DNA from: DASWIG01 sp965371445 | GTDB lineage: Bacteria > Acidobacteriota > Thermoanaerobaculia > Multivoradales > J023 | DNA length: 41,305 nucleotides | Reading direction: 5' to 3' | Assembly: GCA_965371445.1 (NCBI GenBank) | Contig: CBDUYN010000085.1 | Location: 1 to 41,305 of the forward strand | Shown: in pieces, positions 15,719-23,759 of the stretch | Layout of the letters: each line of letters starts with the position of its first letter | How positions within the stretch are numbered: the first letter of the stretch is position 1 | Notes under the pieces: model-generated | The model's database searches: none | Told to the model about the DNA's origin: nothing | The model's input: only the letters and a program-made list of their open reading frames with translations | Position numbers and translations under genes: made by a program

Positions 15719-17053
15719 TCAGCGCCGCCGCCGCCGGGGACGCCCCCGCCGGACCTCGAGACGGGGCTCGCGGCGTTTGCGCTGCTTGGCGGTCTCCTGC
15801 CATTCGGCGAGCTCCTCGCCGCCCTCGCCGGTGGCCCGCACGAGGATCTCGAAAAGCATCAAGGCGTCGTCGAAGAAGCTTTTTACCGCGAAGCGCTTGC
15901 GCTGGCTGAGGGTGAAGCCTCCCTCGCAGAGGCGGTGAAAGCCTTCCAGGGCCTGGATCATCATGGCGCGCTTCAGGTTGGGGACGACGAAGCGCTCACG
16001 GAAGCTTTCCACGGTGTCGATCACAAGGTCGCGGAACTCCCGGGCTTCGACCCAGCCGTCGCGCCGGCTCTCGCGTTCGTAGCGCTCGAGCAGGACGTGC
16101 GGTAGGAGCAGCGCTCCCAGGAGCACCGAGTCGGGGACCTCGCGCCCTTCAAGCGTCATCGCGTCGAGCACGGGCAAGACGTTGCCGAACTCGCCGATAC
16201 CGATCTCGGCGGCGCGCACCATGGCGAGCGCCTCGGGTAAGAGGATCTCGACCAGGCCGAGCTCCAGCATCCACTGTAATGTCGGGGCCGCGTTGCCGCT
16301 CTTGAGAAGCTGAAAGAGCTCCTCCGTCAGCCTCGGCGCGGCTGCTTTCCGCAGCTCGTCGCGCTGGCGCTGGATGCCCTCCTGGGTCCCCGCCTCGATG
16401 GTGAAGCCGAGGCGCCCCGCGAACTCGCAGGCGCGCATCATCCGGACCGGATCTTCGCAGAAGCGTACGTCCGGGTCGCCGATCACCCGGACGAGGCCGG
16501 CTTCCAGGTCGTCGATGCCGCCGACGTAGTCGATCACCGAGAAGTCGGCGATGTTGTAGAAGAGGGCGTTGATCGTAAAGTCGCGCCGAAAGGCGTCCTC
16601 GCGCGGGTTGCCGAAGGTGTTGTCGCTGGTGATCAAGAGGTCGTCGCTGCGCTGGTCGTTGGGGTCCGGCGTGCGGCGAAAGGTCGCCACCTCGACGACG
16701 CCGTCGTGGAAGATGACGTGGGCCAGACGGAAGCGCCGTCCGATGATCCGCGCGTTGCGAAAGAGACGCCGGATCTCGTTGGGGCGGGCGCTCGTGCCGA
16801 TGTCGAAGTCCTTGGGACGCCGGCCGAGCATCAGGTCCCGCACCCCGCCGCCTACCAGATAGGCCTTGTGGCCCGCCTTGTGCAGCCGGTAGAGGACCTT
16901 CGTGGCGTTCGCGGCGATCTGCTTGCGGGAAACGGGGTGATCGGGACGCGCGAGGATCTTGGGGGCGGGGGCGTCGGCGACGTCGGGCACCATCACCCGG
17001 CCATTATAGGCTCCTTGCGGCTCCTGCGTCGCCGGGAACGCGGCTTCGCTCAT
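15719..17053 (-). CDS. pcnB: Poly(A) polymerase / CCA-adding enzyme family (PcnB-like)
   Basis: 444 residues. The nucleotidyltransferase core is plain: KAYLVGGGVRDLMLGRRPKD, then FDIGTSA carrying the catalytic Asp-x-Asp, RRDFTINALFY, and EDPVRMMRACEFAGRLGF. A C-terminal Arg-rich tail (VRRGRPRRRRR) and the overall length favour PcnB (poly(A) polymerase I) over a tRNA CCA enzyme. The two are hard to separate by eye. The ATG at 17053 overlaps the stop of the upstream gene (ATGA), implying translational coupling to the hydrolase-OsmC gene. Confidence 0.85.
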   Translation of the reverse strand: MSEAAFPATQEPQGAYNGRVMVPDVADAPAPKILARPDHPVSRKQIAANATKVLYRLHKAGHKAYLVGGGVRDLMLGRRPKDFDIGTSARPNEIRRLFRNARIIGRRFRLAHVIFHDGVVEVATFRRTPDPNDQRSDDLLITSDNTFGNPREDAFRRDFTINALFYNIADFSVIDYVGGIDDLEAGLVRVIGDPDVRFCEDPVRMMRACEFAGRLGFTIEAGTQEGIQRQRDELRKAAAPRLTEELFQLLKSGNAAPTLQWMLELGLVEILLPEALAMVRAAEIGIGEFGNVLPVLDAMTLEGREVPDSVLLGALLLPHVLLERYERESRRDGWVEAREFRDLVIDTVESFRERFVVPNLKRAMMIQALEGFHRLCEGGFTLSQRKRFAVKSFFDDALMLFEILVRATGEGGEELAEWQETAKQRKRREPRLEVRRGRPRRRRR

Positions 17054-18282
17054 CCCAGACGGCTCCGGATCTTGATTTCCGAGATCAGGGTGCGGTGGAC
17101 CGGACAGCGGTCGGCGATCTCCAGGAGGCGGCTCCGCTGGGCCTCGTCGAGGTCGCCGCCGAGGGAGATCTCCCGCTCGATCTCGTGGACGTAGCCCGAC
17201 TCGGTCTCGCAGTCGGCGCAGTCCTTGGCATGGATCCTCTGGTGCCTCAGGCGGACGCCGATCTCGCCCAGGCTCCACTTCTTGCGGCCGGCGTAGAGGC
17301 GCAGCGTCATCGAGGTGCAGGCGCCCAGCGCGGCGAGGAGGAGGTCGTAGGGCGTGCCGCCCCGGTCGGTGCCGCCGGGGACCGAGGTCGGCTCGTCGGC
17401 TTCGAGGCGGTGACGCCCGGCGCGGATCTCCTGGTAAAGCCCCGTCGCGCCGCCGCGTACCAGGACCTCGCCGTGCCGGAGTGGCTCTTCGGCTTCCGCG
17501 GGGGGCTCCGCGGCCGCTCCTCCGACGTAGCGCGTCGACCAGGCGGCCAGCACTTCCGCGGCGTAGCGCGCGTCGGCCGGATCGCGCAGCAGCAGGTGGT
17601 CGGCCTGGTCGAGGGAGACGAAGCTCTTCGGATGGCTCGCGGCCTTGTAGAGGCGGGTCGCGTGCTCGACGCCCACGGTCTCGTCGACCGGCGAGTGGAG
17701 GATCAGGAGCGGCTTACGAAGCTCGCGGACCGCGGCGAGCACCCGCTGCTCCCGCAGGTCGTCGACGAGCTGGCGGCCGATGCGGAAGGCGCGGCCGGCG
17801 AGGACGACCTCCGCCTCCTCGGCCGTGGCGAGCTCGGGGGCCGTCTTGAGAAGCTGTTCGTGCAGGTGCTGGGTGTTTGAGGGCGCACCGAGGGTCGCCA
17901 CGGCCTCCACCTCCGGCACCTGGGCGGCGGCCATCAGGACCGCCGCGCCGCCCAGGCTGTGGCCGATCAGGAGACGCGGCGCCGCGCCGCGCTGGCGAAG
18001 GTAGCCCGCCGCAGCCACGAGGTCCGTGACGTTGGTGGCGAAGCTCGTCTCCGCGAAGTCGCCGCCGCTCTCGCCGAGCCCCGTGAAGTCGAAGCGCAAC
18101 ACTCCCAGGCCGCGTTCGGTCAGGGAGCGGCTGATGCGGCCCACGGCCTTCAAGTCCTTCGAGCACGTGAAGCAATGCGCGAAAAGCGCGTAAACCTTGG
18201 GCTCCGGACCCTCCGGCCGATCCAGCCGTGCGGCCAGCTCGTGTCCCAGAGCTCCGGGAAAGCTCACCCGCTGCGTCTTCAT
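17050..18282 (-). CDS. Bifunctional alpha/beta hydrolase - OsmC peroxidase fusion
   Basis: 410 residues. Residues 1 to about 250 are an alpha/beta hydrolase with HCFTCSKD, a GHSLGG nucleophile elbow, an acid in LHSPVDETV and a His in DQADHLLL. Residues 270-410 are an OsmC/Ohr domain with its two reactive cysteines in ALGACTSMTL and ADRCPVHRTL. The same fusion is known in many bacteria. OsmC domains reduce organic peroxides through the Cys pair; the role of the hydrolase half is unsettled. AGGAGG lies 5 bases before the ATG. The stop overlaps the pcnB start. Confidence 0.93.
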   Translation of the reverse strand: MKTQRVSFPGALGHELAARLDRPEGPEPKVYALFAHCFTCSKDLKAVGRISRSLTERGLGVLRFDFTGLGESGGDFAETSFATNVTDLVAAAGYLRQRGAAPRLLIGHSLGGAAVLMAAAQVPEVEAVATLGAPSNTQHLHEQLLKTAPELATAEEAEVVLAGRAFRIGRQLVDDLREQRVLAAVRELRKPLLILHSPVDETVGVEHATRLYKAASHPKSFVSLDQADHLLLRDPADARYAAEVLAAWSTRYVGGAAAEPPAEAEEPLRHGEVLVRGGATGLYQEIRAGRHRLEADEPTSVPGGTDRGGTPYDLLLAALGACTSMTLRLYAGRKKWSLGEIGVRLRHQRIHAKDCADCETESGYVHEIEREISLGGDLDEAQRSRLLEIADRCPVHRTLISEIKIRSRLG

Positions 18283-18380
18283 GGATGCCTCCTGCCGGAT
18301 GAAACCAGGGTGATACCCTGGGCGGTGATGCGGGGATCCCTCCGGGGAGGTGCAAGGGCGTCCCGAGCCCAGGGTATCAT
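18279..18380 (-). CDS. Possible 33-codon leader peptide
   Basis: Between metX and the hydrolase-OsmC gene a short frame starts at the ATG at 18380, with AGGAG 9 bases upstream. It ends in a TGA overlapping the start of the next gene (ATGA). It encodes about 33 residues beginning MIPWARDALAPP, with no recognised motif. The frame spans the inverted repeats at 18305-18379. It could be a leader that couples translation, or chance. Confidence is low. Confidence 0.3.
   Translation of the reverse strand: MIPWARDALAPPRRDPRITAQGITLVSSGRRHP
18305..18379 (-). promoter_or_regulatory. Competing hairpins in the metX - hydrolase/OsmC gap
   Basis: Two structures share the same bases. One is a 13-base perfect stem pairing 18311-18323 with 18367-18379. 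The other is a 7-base hairpin with a 3-base loop at 18305-18321. They cannot form together and lie just before the ribosome site of the downstream gene, a layout seen in attenuators. No known riboswitch core was recognised. Confidence 0.4.
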
Positions 18381-18425
18381 CTTGAGTCTCTCCTTTTCGG
18401 GACGAAGGCGTCGCGGAGGCCGACG

Positions 18426-19505
18426 CTACTCCAGAAACTCCCTGAGCAGCGTCGTCATCGCGTCGAGCTCGACGAGAAAAGCGTCGTGGCCGATGCGGCT
18501 CGAGAGTTGCCGCCAGCGGCTCTCGACGCCGGCCGCGACGAGCGTCTGGTGGACGTCCTCCTGCTCGTCGATCGGAATCAGTCGGTCCTCCTCGACCCCG
18601 ACGATCAAGAACTCGGCCGCGAGCCCCGCGAGGGCCTCGCCGCGGCTTTCAAAGCCGCGGTAGACGTCGTGGAGGTCCATGGCGAGCGAGAGCGTCAGGT
18701 AAGAGTTGGCGTCGAAGGAGCCGACGATCTTGCGGCCCTGGTGGCGCAGGTAGGACTGGACGTCGAACGTCGTGCCTTCCAGGCTCGGCTCGGCGATCGG
18801 CGTCCAGGGAAAGCGGTCGTTGAATTCCTCGCGCGAACGGTAGAAGACCGTGCCGAGCTCGCGCGCCAGCTTCAGCCCTTCGACCGGTCCGTCGCCCTCG
18901 TAGAAGCCGCCGCGGTAGGCCGGGTCGAGGAGGATGGCGCGACGCGCGAGGTGGCGGATGGCCCCGGTATAGGGCCGCGTCGTGGCGGTGCCGGAGATCG
19001 AGAAGACGCGCGCCACCCGGTCCGGATGACGGATGCCGAGCTCCAGCGTCTCCATGCCGCCGAGCGACCCGCCGGCGGTGGCGTAGAGCCGCTCGATCCC
19101 CAGGTGGTCGAGGAGCCGGACGTGGAGTGCCACGACGTCGCGTACCGAGATCACCGGGAAGCTCCCGGCGTAGGGCTCGCCGGTCGCCGGGTCCTCGGAG
19201 CGCGGTCCGGTGGTGCCGTAGGAGCCTCCCAGGAGCGACGGACAGACGACGAAGAAGCGATCGGTGTCAAAAGCGAGCCCCGGACCCACCATTCCCTCCC
19301 ACCAGCCCGGCGACGGGTCCTGGGGACCGGAGTTGGTGTGCGAGTGGGCCGAGAAGGCCGGGCAGATCAGGATCGCATTGCCGCGCGCCTCGTCGAGGCG
19401 GCCCCAGGTCTCGTAGGCCACCTCCACGCCGGAGAGGGAGGCTCCGAGCTCCAGCTCCAGGGGCTTGGGGTCGACGAAAAGCTCGGCTCCGGGTTTCTTG
19501 CTCAT
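18426..19505 (-). CDS. metX: MetX-like homoserine O-acetyltransferase
   Basis: 359 residues. The alpha/beta-hydrolase acyltransferase pattern is complete: VAYETWGRLDEARGNAIL, the LLGGSYGTTGP oxyanion segment, nucleophile elbow GGSLGGMETLE, Asp in VEEDRLIP and His in RIGHDAFLVE. MetX acylates homoserine in the first committed step of methionine synthesis. Close relatives act on serine or use succinyl-CoA, and sequence alone does not settle this. The start was set at the ATG at 19505. The gene follows the halogenase gene by 85 bases on the same strand, perhaps in one transcript. Confidence 0.9.
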   Translation of the reverse strand: MSKKPGAELFVDPKPLELELGASLSGVEVAYETWGRLDEARGNAILICPAFSAHSHTNSGPQDPSPGWWEGMVGPGLAFDTDRFFVVCPSLLGGSYGTTGPRSEDPATGEPYAGSFPVISVRDVVALHVRLLDHLGIERLYATAGGSLGGMETLELGIRHPDRVARVFSISGTATTRPYTGAIRHLARRAILLDPAYRGGFYEGDGPVEGLKLARELGTVFYRSREEFNDRFPWTPIAEPSLEGTTFDVQSYLRHQGRKIVGSFDANSYLTLSLAMDLHDVYRGFESRGEALAGLAAEFLIVGVEEDRLIPIDEQEDVHQTLVAAGVESRWRQLSSRIGHDAFLVELDAMTTLLREFLE

Positions 19506-19590
19506 GGGCGACAAGGGGGGATCAGACGTCAGGACGGCCGGGGCGGCGGGGCCGGATCATATCCCCTTCCGAGGGCGCGGCGTCCACTCG

Positions 19591-21978
19591 CTAGAGAAAG
19601 GCCTTGCCTCGCTGCCGAAACGCCGCCTCCAGACCGGCGAGGAGCGAAGGTCTCTCATCGACGGCCGCGAGCGCGGCCCTCTGTTCGAGCGACCGCTCGA
19701 CGACGAGACGGCAGAGCTCGATCCGCCGCTCCCAGGCCGGCCGGGGCGTCCGCGTGCTCGGCAGCCGGGCCGCGACCTGCTGCCCCAGGAGGACGGTGTC
19801 GATCCCCTCGGGTCCCCAGAGCGGATCCGGATAGTCGAAGTCGCGGCGTGCCGCCGGGTCGTAGGAAAGCGGTCCGCGCTCGGCGAAGCGTTCGAGGAGC
19901 TCGCCGTGGGACGTCACGTCGACCGTCTCGCGGCACGCCTGCCAGAAGGGTGTTTCCATTCGGCGGTTGAACTTGAAGTGAAGCGCCAGAAACCACCGCA
20001 GGTAGTCCCAGGCCGCGCCCATACGGCGATTCAGGAGTGCCGCCGTCGACCTCTCGCCGCGGCGCAGCGGAAAGGCCCGAACGAGCTCGCCGATCTCTTT
20101 CACCAGCATGTGAAGCGCCGTCGATTCCAGCGGCTCGACGAAGCCGTAGGCGTTGCCCACGGCCACGACGTTGCCTTTCCAGAAGTGCTCGTGGCGTCCG
20201 GCGCGGAAGCGCACGAGCCGCGGCTCGGCCATCCCTGGAAACCTGCGGCGCATCTCGGCCTCCGCCTCCTCGGCCGACGCGAAGGCCGAGGAGAAGACGT
20301 AGCCGCGGTGGTCGGCGTCCCTCTGGGGCGTCGCCCAGCACCAGCCCGCCGGCATCGCCTCGGCGGTCGTGTAGGGGCGTACCGCCCCGTCGTGGGGCAC
20401 CACGGCGACGAGGGCGCGGTCGGTGAAGAGGCTGTCGGCAAAGCTCAGGAAGGGCGAGCCCAGGGTACCATCGACGAGGAGCGCGGCAAAGCCCGAGCAG
20501 TCGACGAAGAGGTCGGCCGCGAAGCGCCGGCCGTCGTCGGCAACGAGCGCGTGGACTTCCTCTCCCTCTGTCTCGACGTCGGCGATCGTCGCGTCGACCG
20601 GCTCGACGCCGGCCTCGGCGGCACGGCGCTTCAAATAGGCGACGAGACGCCGGTTGTCGAGGTGGTAGGCCATCTCGGTGTCGAAGCGCGGCAAGAGGAC
20701 GCCGTCGACGTCGAGGACGGGCACCCGGCCGGCCGTCATCAGCATCGACTGGAGCGACGCCTGTCCGAGGTCGCCGGCCTGGACGGCGTCGAGCACGTGC
20801 AGGGGACCGAAAGGATAGTTGAAGGCCCCGTCGGCGCCGGGGCCGCCCCATTCGAAGCGGATGCCGAGCTTGAGCGTCGGGGCGACCTCGCGGAAGAGCT
20901 CCTCGACCGGAAGCTCCAGGTCGGCGTGGAGGAACTGTGGCAGGAGCGGCGTCGTCGCCTCGCCGACACCGACGACGGGGACGGCGCTCGACTCGACCAG
21001 GGTGACGTCGAGGTGGGGGAGCTTCTTTCGCAGGGCGAGCGCCGTGAGATGCCCGGCGGTGCCGCCGCCCAGGACGAGGACGGAGCGGATCAGCTCGTCC
21101 GCGGGCGGCGCGGCGCGTGGGGGACGGCGTTCGAGGGCTTCGACGACCTGGGCCGCGACGTCGGGGGAAGGGGATGCGATACAAAGCGGACAGTCCAGAT
21201 GCGGGACGACCGGGTAGGGGGTCCCGTCACCGGCGCCGTAGCGCACGACCGTGGCGGCGAGATCCGGGCTTTTCACAGGGTCGAGAATGCGGCGCACCTC
21301 CCGGACCGTCGCGTCGAGCGCCGCGTCGGTGCCCCGGAGGTCCTCCCAGCGTAAGGTCCGCATTTTGGCCAAGCTGGAGAGCAGAGCGCCTTCGGGAATA
21401 CGCAAGAAGGAAAAGCTCATGTACTGGGCGCAGCCGAGGCAGGACGAAGAGCCGGGAAGAACGGTCGGTCCGACACGCACGCCGTCCGCGTCCGGGGTGA
21501 GGAAGAGGATCGGTACCGAATCGAGCTCAGCGCGTTCCTGGAGATCGAAGAGCTTCCCGTAGCTGAAGCCCTCCAGGAGAGCCACGACGAGCGGCGCGCC
21601 TTGGATTGTGAAGTCTGGGGAAACGGTGACGCCGTCGACGCCCGACTCTTGGAGCCGTCGGGCCAGGAGCTCCCCTCCGGAACCGTTCGAGAGGACGAGG
21701 ACCCGTCCCGGCAAAGCGGCAGGGGCCCGCTCCAAGACGTCGCCGACGAGGCTGTGGAGGGTTTTGACCGCGCGCTCGCTGAGAACGGTCTCGACGGCCG
21801 CCACGTCGCGCTGTCCGTCGACGAGGGCAAGGACGGCTTCGATGTCGCCGCGCAGGCCCTTGCGAAGCACGCTCACACCGTCTCGATGACGGATGATCAG
21901 GCGGCCGTCTCCAATCTCGGCGATCTGGACCTCGCCGCGGCGCTGAAGGACGTCGGTGGGGAGGAGCTTGGCGCTCAT
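19591..21978 (-). CDS. TOMM/SagC-like E1 domain fused to a flavin-dependent tryptophan halogenase-like domain
   Basis: 795 residues. Residues 1-270 match the E1-like partner of azoline (TOMM) cyclodehydratases. They show a short RRE-like start, a Rossmann-like GRVLVLSNGSGGELLARRL, VRVGPTVLPGSSSCLGC, and a second CPLC. Cys180/183 and Cys263/266 can form the structural zinc site. From residue 300 the protein is a flavin-dependent halogenase: GGGTAGH (304-310), Lys370 in TLKLGIRF at the place of the catalytic Lys, GWCWATP (545-551) for the WxWxIP motif, and FVEPLEST (613-620). The Ile of WxWxIP is Thr-shifted (WCWATP). No YcaO, precursor peptide or flavin reductase is adjacent. It likely halogenates a peptide or a carrier-bound substrate; this is inference. 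metX follows. Confidence 0.85.
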   Translation of the reverse strand: MSAKLLPTDVLQRRGEVQIAEIGDGRLIIRHRDGVSVLRKGLRGDIEAVLALVDGQRDVAAVETVLSERAVKTLHSLVGDVLERAPAALPGRVLVLSNGSGGELLARRLQESGVDGVTVSPDFTIQGAPLVVALLEGFSYGKLFDLQERAELDSVPILFLTPDADGVRVGPTVLPGSSSCLGCAQYMSFSFLRIPEGALLSSLAKMRTLRWEDLRGTDAALDATVREVRRILDPVKSPDLAATVVRYGAGDGTPYPVVPHLDCPLCIASPSPDVAAQVVEALERRPPRAAPPADELIRSVLVLGGGTAGHLTALALRKKLPHLDVTLVESSAVPVVGVGEATTPLLPQFLHADLELPVEELFREVAPTLKLGIRFEWGGPGADGAFNYPFGPLHVLDAVQAGDLGQASLQSMLMTAGRVPVLDVDGVLLPRFDTEMAYHLDNRRLVAYLKRRAAEAGVEPVDATIADVETEGEEVHALVADDGRRFAADLFVDCSGFAALLVDGTLGSPFLSFADSLFTDRALVAVVPHDGAVRPYTTAEAMPAGWCWATPQRDADHRGYVFSSAFASAEEAEAEMRRRFPGMAEPRLVRFRAGRHEHFWKGNVVAVGNAYGFVEPLESTALHMLVKEIGELVRAFPLRRGERSTAALLNRRMGAAWDYLRWFLALHFKFNRRMETPFWQACRETVDVTSHGELLERFAERGPLSYDPAARRDFDYPDPLWGPEGIDTVLLGQQVAARLPSTRTPRPAWERRIELCRLVVERSLEQRAALAAVDERPSLLAGLEAAFRQRGKAFL

Positions 21979-22070
21979 GCGTCCAAGCCTACGCGATCCC
22001 GTCCCTGCAGGGACCGCGTTTGACCGGCGGCGATGGGGGCGTTACCATCCCCGGAAGGGAAGAAGAGCAG

Positions 22071-22341
22071 ATGAGCGCCGCAACCCAGCCCGCTGACAGC
22101 GTCTCTCCGGCAGCGGCGGGATCAGACGGTCAAGAAAGAGCTCTATGCCCAGGCGGGGATCGCGGTGTACTGGATCGTGAACCTGCCGGAGAGTTGGGTT
22201 GAGGTTTACACCGGGCCGACGAGATCGGCCGGAGCTCCGGACTACCGGTGGCGGAGCGAGTACGGATCGTCGGACGCGGTCCCGGTGTCGATCGACGGCG
22301 TCGAGGTGGGACGTCTCGAGGTCGCGGACCTCCTGCCCTAG
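22071..22341 (+). pseudogene. Uma2 family gene, internally deleted and frameshifted
   Basis: An ATG with a good upstream AG-rich ribosome site (GGAAGGGAAG) starts a frame MSAATQPADSV that soon loses homology. In another frame, from about 22115, the C-terminal third of a Uma2 protein is clear: QTVKKELYAQAGIAVYWIVN, then VEVYTGP and IDGVEVGRLEVADLLP with a stop at 22341. The front two-thirds, including the PD-(D/E)XK region, is gone. It is therefore a relic. It lies between the halogenase gene and an intact, different Uma2 gene. Confidence 0.8.
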
Positions 22342-22620
22342 GCTCTGACCGACAACAGGCGTCTTTTTGCTGGGAGGAGTGGCAAGCCACTCCACTCCGG
22401 GGCCGGAGATACGAGACGGAAGGCAAAAGGTCTCCAGTCTCCTTCGGAGACCGGAGGTGGGCGATCACAAGGATCGCCCCTACCCATACCCGGTACCGGC
22501 CGCCCGCCGTAGGGGCGAATCTTGTATTCGCCCTTGGCGGTCTCCCGCTACCGTCCATCGACACCGGCCGACGCGGCGTGCTAGCTTGGGGTGAGCGGCT
22601 CCGGAGCCGCAGGAGGCACC
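22342..22620. other. Intergenic region carrying REP-like elements
   Basis: These 279 bases carry no convincing gene. They hold short inverted repeats (GGAGTGGCAAGCCACTCC near 22376, and CTCCTTCGGAGACCGGAG near 22439) and the REP-like pair described separately. The end provides the ribosome site of the Uma2 gene at 22621. Confidence 0.5.
22459..22533. repeat. REPIN-like inverted pair of 25-bp REP elements
   Basis: Copy 1 (22459-22483) and copy 2 (22509-22533) are in opposite orientation. Read in the same sense, both start GTAGGGGCGA and end CGCCC, each forming its own small hairpin with a variable loop. Together they can fold into a longer cruciform. This is the layout of mobile REPIN sequences; the GTAGGGGCG core is widespread in intergenic regions of high-GC bacteria. 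Confidence 0.75.
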
Positions 22621-23517
22621 ATGAGCGCGAAAGCTGCCCTCGCAGATCTCGACTTTGAGCTCGTCGTCGAAGACGGAGTCCCCATGGACAAACCCAGCCA
22701 CCGTCGACGGATGAACCTCTTTCTGCATCTCATCGACGTCCGGATGCAGGAGCTCGGACGCACCGACTTCTTTGCGGGAGGCGACATGTTCGTCTACTAC
22801 TCGGTGGAGCAGGCGCGGGCCGTGGCCGAGGAGGAGCGTCAGCTCGCGCTCTTTGAGGAAGGGAAGCGCCCCGACAAACCGAAGAAGACCGCCTTCCGCG
22901 GTCCCGACGTCTTCCTCGTCCAGGGCGTCGAAAGCGAGAACGAACGCGAGCGCGACACCTGGGTCGCATGGGAGGAGGACGACCGTCTCCCCGACCTGAT
23001 CGTGGAGCTGCTCTCGCCGTCGACGGCGGCCTACGACCGCGGCGGGAAGAAGCGGCTCTACGAGCAGACCTTCAAGACCTCGGAGTACTTTCTCTACCCT
23101 CCGGAGGGCTTGGCGCTCGAGGGCTGGCGTCTCCTGGACAACTCCTATCAGCCGATCGCGCGCTCGGTGAAGGGCCGGCTGTGGAGTCGTGAGCTGGAGG
23201 TGGAGCTCGGGGTGTGGCACGGCGAGCACGACGGCAAGACGGACGACTGGTTGCGCCTCTTCCATCCTGACGGCCGGCTGGTGCCGACAGAGGCCGAACG
23301 GGAACGCCAGCGCGCCGAGGAGGCGGAGCAGCGCGTCGCAGAGGAGCGTCACCATGTCGCAGAGGAGCGTCAGCGCGCCGAGGAGGCGGAGCAGCGCGTC
23401 GCAGAGGAGCGTCAGCGCCTCGAAGAGGAACGCCAGCGCGCTGAAGAGGAACGCCAACGCGCCGATGCAGCCGAGGCGGAGATTGCGCGTCTGCGCGCCC
23501 GCCTCAAGGGACCCTGA
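22621..23517 (+). CDS. Uma2 family protein with C-terminal coiled coil
   Basis: 298 residues. The Uma2 core runs from about residue 20 to 215: DMFVYYSVEQARAVAEEERQ, FRGPDVFLVQGVE, WVAWEEDDRLPDLIVELLSP, STAAYDRGGKKRLYEQTFKT and a SEYFLYPPEG segment. This is the subfamily frequent in cyanobacteria and acidobacteria. Residues 225-295 form a charged coiled coil built of heptads (RQRAEEAEQRVAEE) encoded by exact 42-base direct repeats (23305-23346 and 23368-23409) separated by a 21-base half unit. AGGAGG lies 5 bases before the ATG. Function is unproven; a DNA endonuclease role is predicted. Confidence 0.88.
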   Translation: MSAKAALADLDFELVVEDGVPMDKPSHRRRMNLFLHLIDVRMQELGRTDFFAGGDMFVYYSVEQARAVAEEERQLALFEEGKRPDKPKKTAFRGPDVFLVQGVESENERERDTWVAWEEDDRLPDLIVELLSPSTAAYDRGGKKRLYEQTFKTSEYFLYPPEGLALEGWRLLDNSYQPIARSVKGRLWSRELEVELGVWHGEHDGKTDDWLRLFHPDGRLVPTEAERERQRAEEAEQRVAEERHHVAEERQRAEEAEQRVAEERQRLEEERQRAEEERQRADAAEAEIARLRARLKGP

Positions 23518-23759
23518 GACGCAGGTACCATGAGCTGGCTATAGACGGCGGAACGCCGGCCGTGGAGGACGCCGTCCCCACGCCCCCCGGAAGCGCGGGC
23601 TACGCCCGCGGGCAGGCCAGACGCCTGGCCGAGTCTCAGCCCTGAGCCACCCCGAGGGGCGGTTCCGGCAACGGCCGGGCTGCGGTAGGCTAGGCCGACG
23701 CGGCTCCGTTCGACTTCAGCGTCCCTCCACTGACCTGTCTTCCCAAAGAGGATTCCCAC

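Noticed and set aside
18305..18379. SAM or other known riboswitch near metX
   Set aside because: The structure lies downstream of metX, and no SAM-I/II core bases or kink-turn were seen.
19465..21354. 629-codon plus-strand open frame opposite the halogenase
   Set aside because: Antisense shadow of the halogenase gene; no motif and composition typical of such shadows.
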